Shown here: piece by piece, positions 6,878 to 9,600 of the stretch
Numbering within the stretch: position 1 is the stretch's first letter
Layout: the number at the start of each line of letters is the position of its first letter
Source of the DNA: Phycisphaerae bacterium
Lineage (GTDB): Bacteria; Planctomycetota; Phycisphaerae; UBA1845
Length of the DNA stretch: 9,600 nucleotides
Reading direction: 5' to 3'
Assembly: GCA_029260195.1 (NCBI GenBank)
Contig: JAJDDS010000192.1
Location: 1 to 9,600 of the forward strand
Program-made: the position numbers and the translations under genes
The notes under the pieces: model-generated
What the model was told of the DNA's origin: nothing
The model's input: the letters and a program-made list of their open reading frames with translations, nothing else
Database searches by the model: none

Positions 6878-6885
6878 CTAACACC

Positions 6886-8421
6886 ATGTTATCGATCCGA
6901 CACATCACGCTCTTGGGGGTTGCCTTCGTTTGGTCTGGCGTCACGGCCTACGCACAATGTTCGGGCGAGCCTCCGGCGATCTCGCCCTGTGCCCCGCGCA
7001 TCATATCCGGGCTACCCGGAACCCATTCGGTGGTCATGGATGTCACGAATGCGGTCGGGGGCTTCGAGATGGGCTGCGGATTCAATCCCGGGCATGTCGT
7101 GTGGTTCGAGGTGACGCCGACCATCAGCGGACTCCTGACGTTCAATAGCTGCCATGCTTCGACCAGCTTCGACACAGTCATTCAGCCGTGGAAGGGCAGC
7201 GGCGATTGCGAATTCCCGGTCCGGCTCGACGAGTTGTGCCGGGACGATACGGAGACGGCGGCATGCGCCAACGGATGCTCTTTCTTCGGCGGGGACGTCA
7301 CGTTCCCGGTGTCCGCGGGAGAGACTTATCTCTTTGAGGTGGGCGCTTACAACGACAATTCGGCTGGATGCGACCTGTGCCTCGGCGTCAACGTGACGTT
7401 GTGCGCCGGTGACACGACCGCGCCCGTGGCGGACCTCACCGCGCCGACGTCGTTTTCCTGCGGATGCGACAATATTCAGATCACCGGAACCGCCGCCGAC
7501 CCCGACGACGGATTCGGCACGTACACGCTCGAGTACCGCCCCGTCAACGGCGAGGCGTGGACACTCATCGGCGAGGGCACCACGCCGGTGGTCGGCGGAG
7601 TGCTCGGCAATTGGAACGCCGCCGGGTTGGCGCAAGGCTACTACTTCCTGCGCCTGACCGCCGTCAACGCCTGCGGCAAGTCGTCCACCGACACGCAGGT
7701 GGTTTGGCTCGACCGGGCGTTTGACAACCTCGCCATGGGATCGCCGGCGCAAAACGGCATTTACGGCGGGATCGTGTGCTTCGACGGCTCGGCGTCGGAC
7801 AATCTCTGCTTCCATCATTACACGCTCGACTATCGGCCTGCCGGCGGCGGCGGGTGGTCGCCCATCGGCGCCGGCGTCTTCAATAACCCGGTGATCAACA
7901 ATCCCCTCTCGCAGTGGGATTCGACGGCCGTGCCGGATGGCGGTTACGACGTGCGATTGACCGGCGAAACGACCTGCGGATATACCGACGCCGTGACACA
8001 CCCGATCGTCGTCGACAACACTCCGCCGACGGTTGAGATCGCCAATCCGCTGAACTGCGCGTACGTGGACGGCGTCGTGCAAATCGTCGGCACGGCCATC
8101 GACGCGAATCTTGCGGGCTGGACGCTTCAAGTCACCGGTGGAAACATCGCTGGCTGGCAAACACTGAATTCCGGTGTTTCGAACGTCGTCAATGCCCCGC
8201 TGGGCACGTGGGATGCGTCGGCGCTTCCAGCCTGCGCCTATGTGTTGCGATTGATCGCGTCGGACCAAGCCGTCGTGAACTGCGATGATCCACACCAATC
8301 CGCGCGGTACGTTACGCTCAATGCCGGCTATTGCGGGGATTTCGACGCCGACGACGATGGCGATGTGGACCTGGTCGACTTCGGCGCGTTCCAGAACGAC
8401 TTCACCGGACCGTTGCCGTAG
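6886..8421 (+). CDS. Secreted Ig-like repeat protein with C-terminal dockerin-like Ca2+ loop
   Basis: The 511-residue product is exported by Sec: residues 1-23 form a signal peptide with cleavage at AYA|Q. Residues 24-175 are a Cys-rich beta domain (HVVWFEVTP, SFDTVI, FPVSAGETYLFEVG) resembling the PPC-like domain common in planctomycete secreted proteins. Three repeats of about 95 residues follow, at about 179-276, 280-377 and 378-478. Each has YTLEYRP-like or WTLQ, GxW and YxLRL elements and at least one Cys, in the style of Ig/fibronectin folds. The C-terminus has one EF-hand-type loop, with D487, D489, D491, G492, D493, D495 and D498, followed by FGAFQNDFTGP. This is typical of planctomycete dockerin-like tails, which elsewhere have two loops. 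No catalytic domain or LPXTG-like or hydrophobic anchor is visible, so a binding or cell-surface structural role is inferred. AAAGGAG supports the start. The gene is monocistronic, and a long antisense frame over it is a codon-bias shadow. Confidence 0.8.
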   Translation: MLSIRHITLLGVAFVWSGVTAYAQCSGEPPAISPCAPRIISGLPGTHSVVMDVTNAVGGFEMGCGFNPGHVVWFEVTPTISGLLTFNSCHASTSFDTVIQPWKGSGDCEFPVRLDELCRDDTETAACANGCSFFGGDVTFPVSAGETYLFEVGAYNDNSAGCDLCLGVNVTLCAGDTTAPVADLTAPTSFSCGCDNIQITGTAADPDDGFGTYTLEYRPVNGEAWTLIGEGTTPVVGGVLGNWNAAGLAQGYYFLRLTAVNACGKSSTDTQVVWLDRAFDNLAMGSPAQNGIYGGIVCFDGSASDNLCFHHYTLDYRPAGGGGWSPIGAGVFNNPVINNPLSQWDSTAVPDGGYDVRLTGETTCGYTDAVTHPIVVDNTPPTVEIANPLNCAYVDGVVQIVGTAIDANLAGWTLQVTGGNIAGWQTLNSGVSNVVNAPLGTWDASALPACAYVLRLIASDQAVVNCDDPHQSARYVTLNAGYCGDFDADDDGDVDLVDFGAFQNDFTGPLP

Positions 8422-8423
8422 GG

Positions 8424-8456
8424 GCGCCGGCGTCATAGGAGTGTCTTCAGCGGCGC
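8424..8456 (+). terminator. Weak hairpin just after the secreted-protein gene
   Basis: GCGCCG (8424-8429) is complementary to CGGCGC (8451-8456) across a 21-nt loop, starting 2 nt after the TAG. There is no U-tract and the loop is long, so intrinsic termination is doubtful. No better candidate is visible in 8422-8540. Confidence 0.2.
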
Positions 8457-8546
8457 GGATCAGGAAGCTGGCGAGCGCGGGGGGCGACGTCCCAAGCGCG
8501 GGCCGGAATCCGGTGCATCAACATATCACAGGGCGATCTCGTGTGA

Positions 8547-8574
8547 TTGCGAGGGGGTGGGGTTCGCGTACAAT
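8547..8574 (+). promoter_or_regulatory. Candidate sigma70-type promoter of the topoisomerase gene
   Basis: TTGCGA (8547-8552) and TACAAT (8569-8574, five of six matches to TATAAT) are separated by 16 bp. The expected start of transcription is near 8581, giving a leader of about 107 nt that begins with the inverted repeat at 8582-8602. Confidence 0.45.
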
Positions 8575-8581
8575 ACGTGAC

Positions 8582-8602
8582 CCGTCGAGCGCCGGTCGAC
8601 GG
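8582..8602. repeat. Perfect inverted repeat at the start of the topoisomerase leader
   Basis: CCGTCGA (8582-8588) and TCGACGG (8596-8602) are perfect 7-bp inverted arms around a 7-nt spacer. They lie directly downstream of the predicted transcription start, where a repressor operator or a 5'-end RNA hairpin would fit. Confidence 0.4.
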
Positions 8603-8687
8603 ATGGATCTTGGGTGATGGCTTGGCCCGCGGGCGGTGGTTCGGCGGCGCGTGGACTCGAATTCGTGACGACGAGGAGTGTTTGTTG

Positions 8688-9600
8688 ATGGTGGAGCTGT
8701 CGGACACCCCGGGCGAGTCGATTGAGCCGTTGTCGCTCGTCGACGAGATGCAGGAATCGTATCTGACCTATGCGATGAGCGTGATCACGTCGCGGGCGCT
8801 GCCCGATGCGCGGGACGGGCTCAAGCCTTCGCAACGGCGGATTCTCGTCGCGATGAACGACCTGAACCTCGGCCCCCGGTCCCACCATCGAAAGTGCGCC
8901 AAGATCGCGGGTGACACCTCGGGTAACTACCATCCGCACGGCGAGCAAGTCATCTATCCGACGCTGGTCCGATTGGCCCAGCATTGGAACATGCGCTACC
9001 GATTGGTCGACGGGCAGGGGAACTTCGGCTCGGTCGACGGCGATCCGCCGGCAGCCATGCGATACACCGAAGCCCGGCTGTTCACACACGCCACCGAAAT
9101 CCTCGGTGACCTCGAGTACGAGACAGTCAACTTCGAGCCGAACTACGACGCGACCCGCACCGAGCCCACCGTACTTCCAAGCAAATTCCCCAACCTCTTG
9201 GTCAACGGATGTACCGGCATTGCCGTCGGCATGGCCACCAACATGCCGCCCCACAACCTCGGCGAGATCTGCGATGCGATCGTCCTCGTGATCGACAATC
9301 CGGACTGTACGCTGCCGGAGTTGTTGGAGAAAGTGCCCGGCCCGGATTTCCCCACCGCGGGTGAAATCTGCGGGCGGCAGGGGGTCGTCGACGCGTACCG
9401 AACGGGACGTGGTTCTCTCACGATGCGCGGCAAATTCACGATTGAGGAGGGCCGTGGCGCCAAGCGAACGATCGTCATCACGGAAATCCCCTTCCAAGTT
9501 CTGCGGAGCACGATCACCGAGCGCATCGCGATGGCTGTCAAGTCGAAGACCATCACCGACATCGCCGCCGTCAACGACGCATCCGACCGCAAGCACCCCA
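8688..9600 (+). CDS. gyrA: Type IIA DNA topoisomerase subunit A (GyrA/ParC type), 3'-truncated by window
   Basis: This is the breakage-rejoining subunit of DNA gyrase or topoisomerase IV, which passes duplex DNA through a double-strand break. Only the first 304 residues are in the window and the frame is open at the right edge. Recognisable segments are YLTYAMSVI (25-33), RALPDARDGLKPSQRRIL (36-53), HPHG (82-85), VDGQGNFGSVDGD (107-119) and AAMRYTEARL (122-131), with the catalytic Tyr at 126 (E. coli GyrA Y122). GIAVGMATNMPPHNLGE (177-193) follows. The quinolone-resistance region reads GEQVIYP, so E. coli S83 and D87 correspond to Gln87 and Pro91. The start is supported by GAGGAG (8673-8678), 9 nt upstream of the ATG. 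GyrA and ParC cannot be told apart without the C-terminal domain; GyrA is the more likely call. No gyrB is adjacent on the left. This gene runs alone in the window behind its own candidate promoter. Confidence 0.9.
   Translation, partial: MVELSDTPGESIEPLSLVDEMQESYLTYAMSVITSRALPDARDGLKPSQRRILVAMNDLNLGPRSHHRKCAKIAGDTSGNYHPHGEQVIYPTLVRLAQHWNMRYRLVDGQGNFGSVDGDPPAAMRYTEARLFTHATEILGDLEYETVNFEPNYDATRTEPTVLPSKFPNLLVNGCTGIAVGMATNMPPHNLGEICDAIVLVIDNPDCTLPELLEKVPGPDFPTAGEICGRQGVVDAYRTGRGSLTMRGKFTIEEGRGAKRTIVITEIPFQVLRSTITERIAMAVKSKTITDIAAVNDASDRKHP

Larger units (their letters stand above)
6248..6885. other. Long noncoding gap with several inverted repeats
   Basis: Positions 6248-6885 separate the divergent MscS-like and secreted-protein genes. 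Short open frames on both strands lack ribosome sites, recognisable domains and plausible composition, so I call none. Visible structures are a perfect hairpin CGACCG-TTG-CGGTCG (6491-6505), TCCGGA twice (6559-6564 and 6573-6578), an imperfect pairing of CTCGCCGAC near 6346 with GTCGGC/GGCGAG near 6380-6394, and the nested repeats at 6786-6833. An AT-rich island at 6740-6757 stands out from the GC-rich context and is the likeliest promoter area for the gene at 6886, but no well-spaced -35/-10 pair was found. Confidence 0.5.

Noticed and set aside
7012..8436. Long antisense open frame of 474 codons opposite the secreted-protein gene.
   Set aside because: It mirrors a well-supported gene with signal peptide, repeats and ribosome site. 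It has no recognisable domain and is explained by GC-rich codon bias.
8526..9596. Minus-strand open frame of 356 codons across the right end.
   Set aside because: It is antisense to the clearly recognisable topoisomerase and has no family features of its own.
1..9600. CRISPR array, tRNA, rRNA, transposase or phage genes.
   Set aside because: No regularly spaced repeats, cloverleaf-like sequence, integrase or transposase motifs, or phage structural proteins were seen on either strand.

Overview
This GC-rich window most likely comes from a member of the Planctomycetota, probably a Phycisphaerae-like lineage. Three things suggest this: a type IV prepilin of the H-X9-DG processing-associated kind, a secreted repeat protein ending in a single dockerin-like Ca2+ loop with the tail DLVDFGAFQNDFTGP, and a GyrA-type topoisomerase subunit with a GEQVIYP motif. 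The placement rests on recognised protein style. No rRNA or other phylogenetic marker in the window was compared.

Layout. (1) Positions 149-361 (+) encode a 70-residue single histone-fold protein with a lysine-rich tail. It has a good Shine-Dalgarno site and a plausible sigma70-type promoter upstream. (2) Positions 432-1771 (-) hold a two-gene unit transcribed leftward: a prepilin, then a small membrane-anchored zinc-ribbon protein. A hairpin at 399-426 separates it from the convergent histone gene. (3) Positions 2011-3843 (+) encode a 610-residue radical SAM protein of the TIGR03960 type. (4) Positions 3950-6247 (-) encode a 765-residue MscS-family channel with a large, internally duplicated extracytoplasmic region. 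(5) Positions 6248-6885 are about 640 bp without a credible gene. They contain several inverted repeats, and the last ones form a structured leader for the next gene. (6) Positions 6886-8421 (+) encode a 511-residue secreted protein with an N-terminal beta domain, three Cys-containing Ig-like repeats and a C-terminal EF-hand loop. (7) From 8688 (+), running off the right edge, is the N-terminal 304 residues of a GyrA/ParC-type topoisomerase subunit, preceded by a candidate promoter and a perfect 7-bp inverted repeat.

How the genes relate. Only the prepilin and zinc-ribbon genes look like an operon; the others look like single transcription units. No mobile element, CRISPR array, tRNA or rRNA was seen, so this reads as ordinary chromosomal backbone with lineage-specific surface proteins. 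The gene of most biological interest is the bacterial histone. The topoisomerase at the other end of the window is also a chromosome-architecture gene, but nothing in the sequence ties the two together beyond similar candidate -35 boxes.
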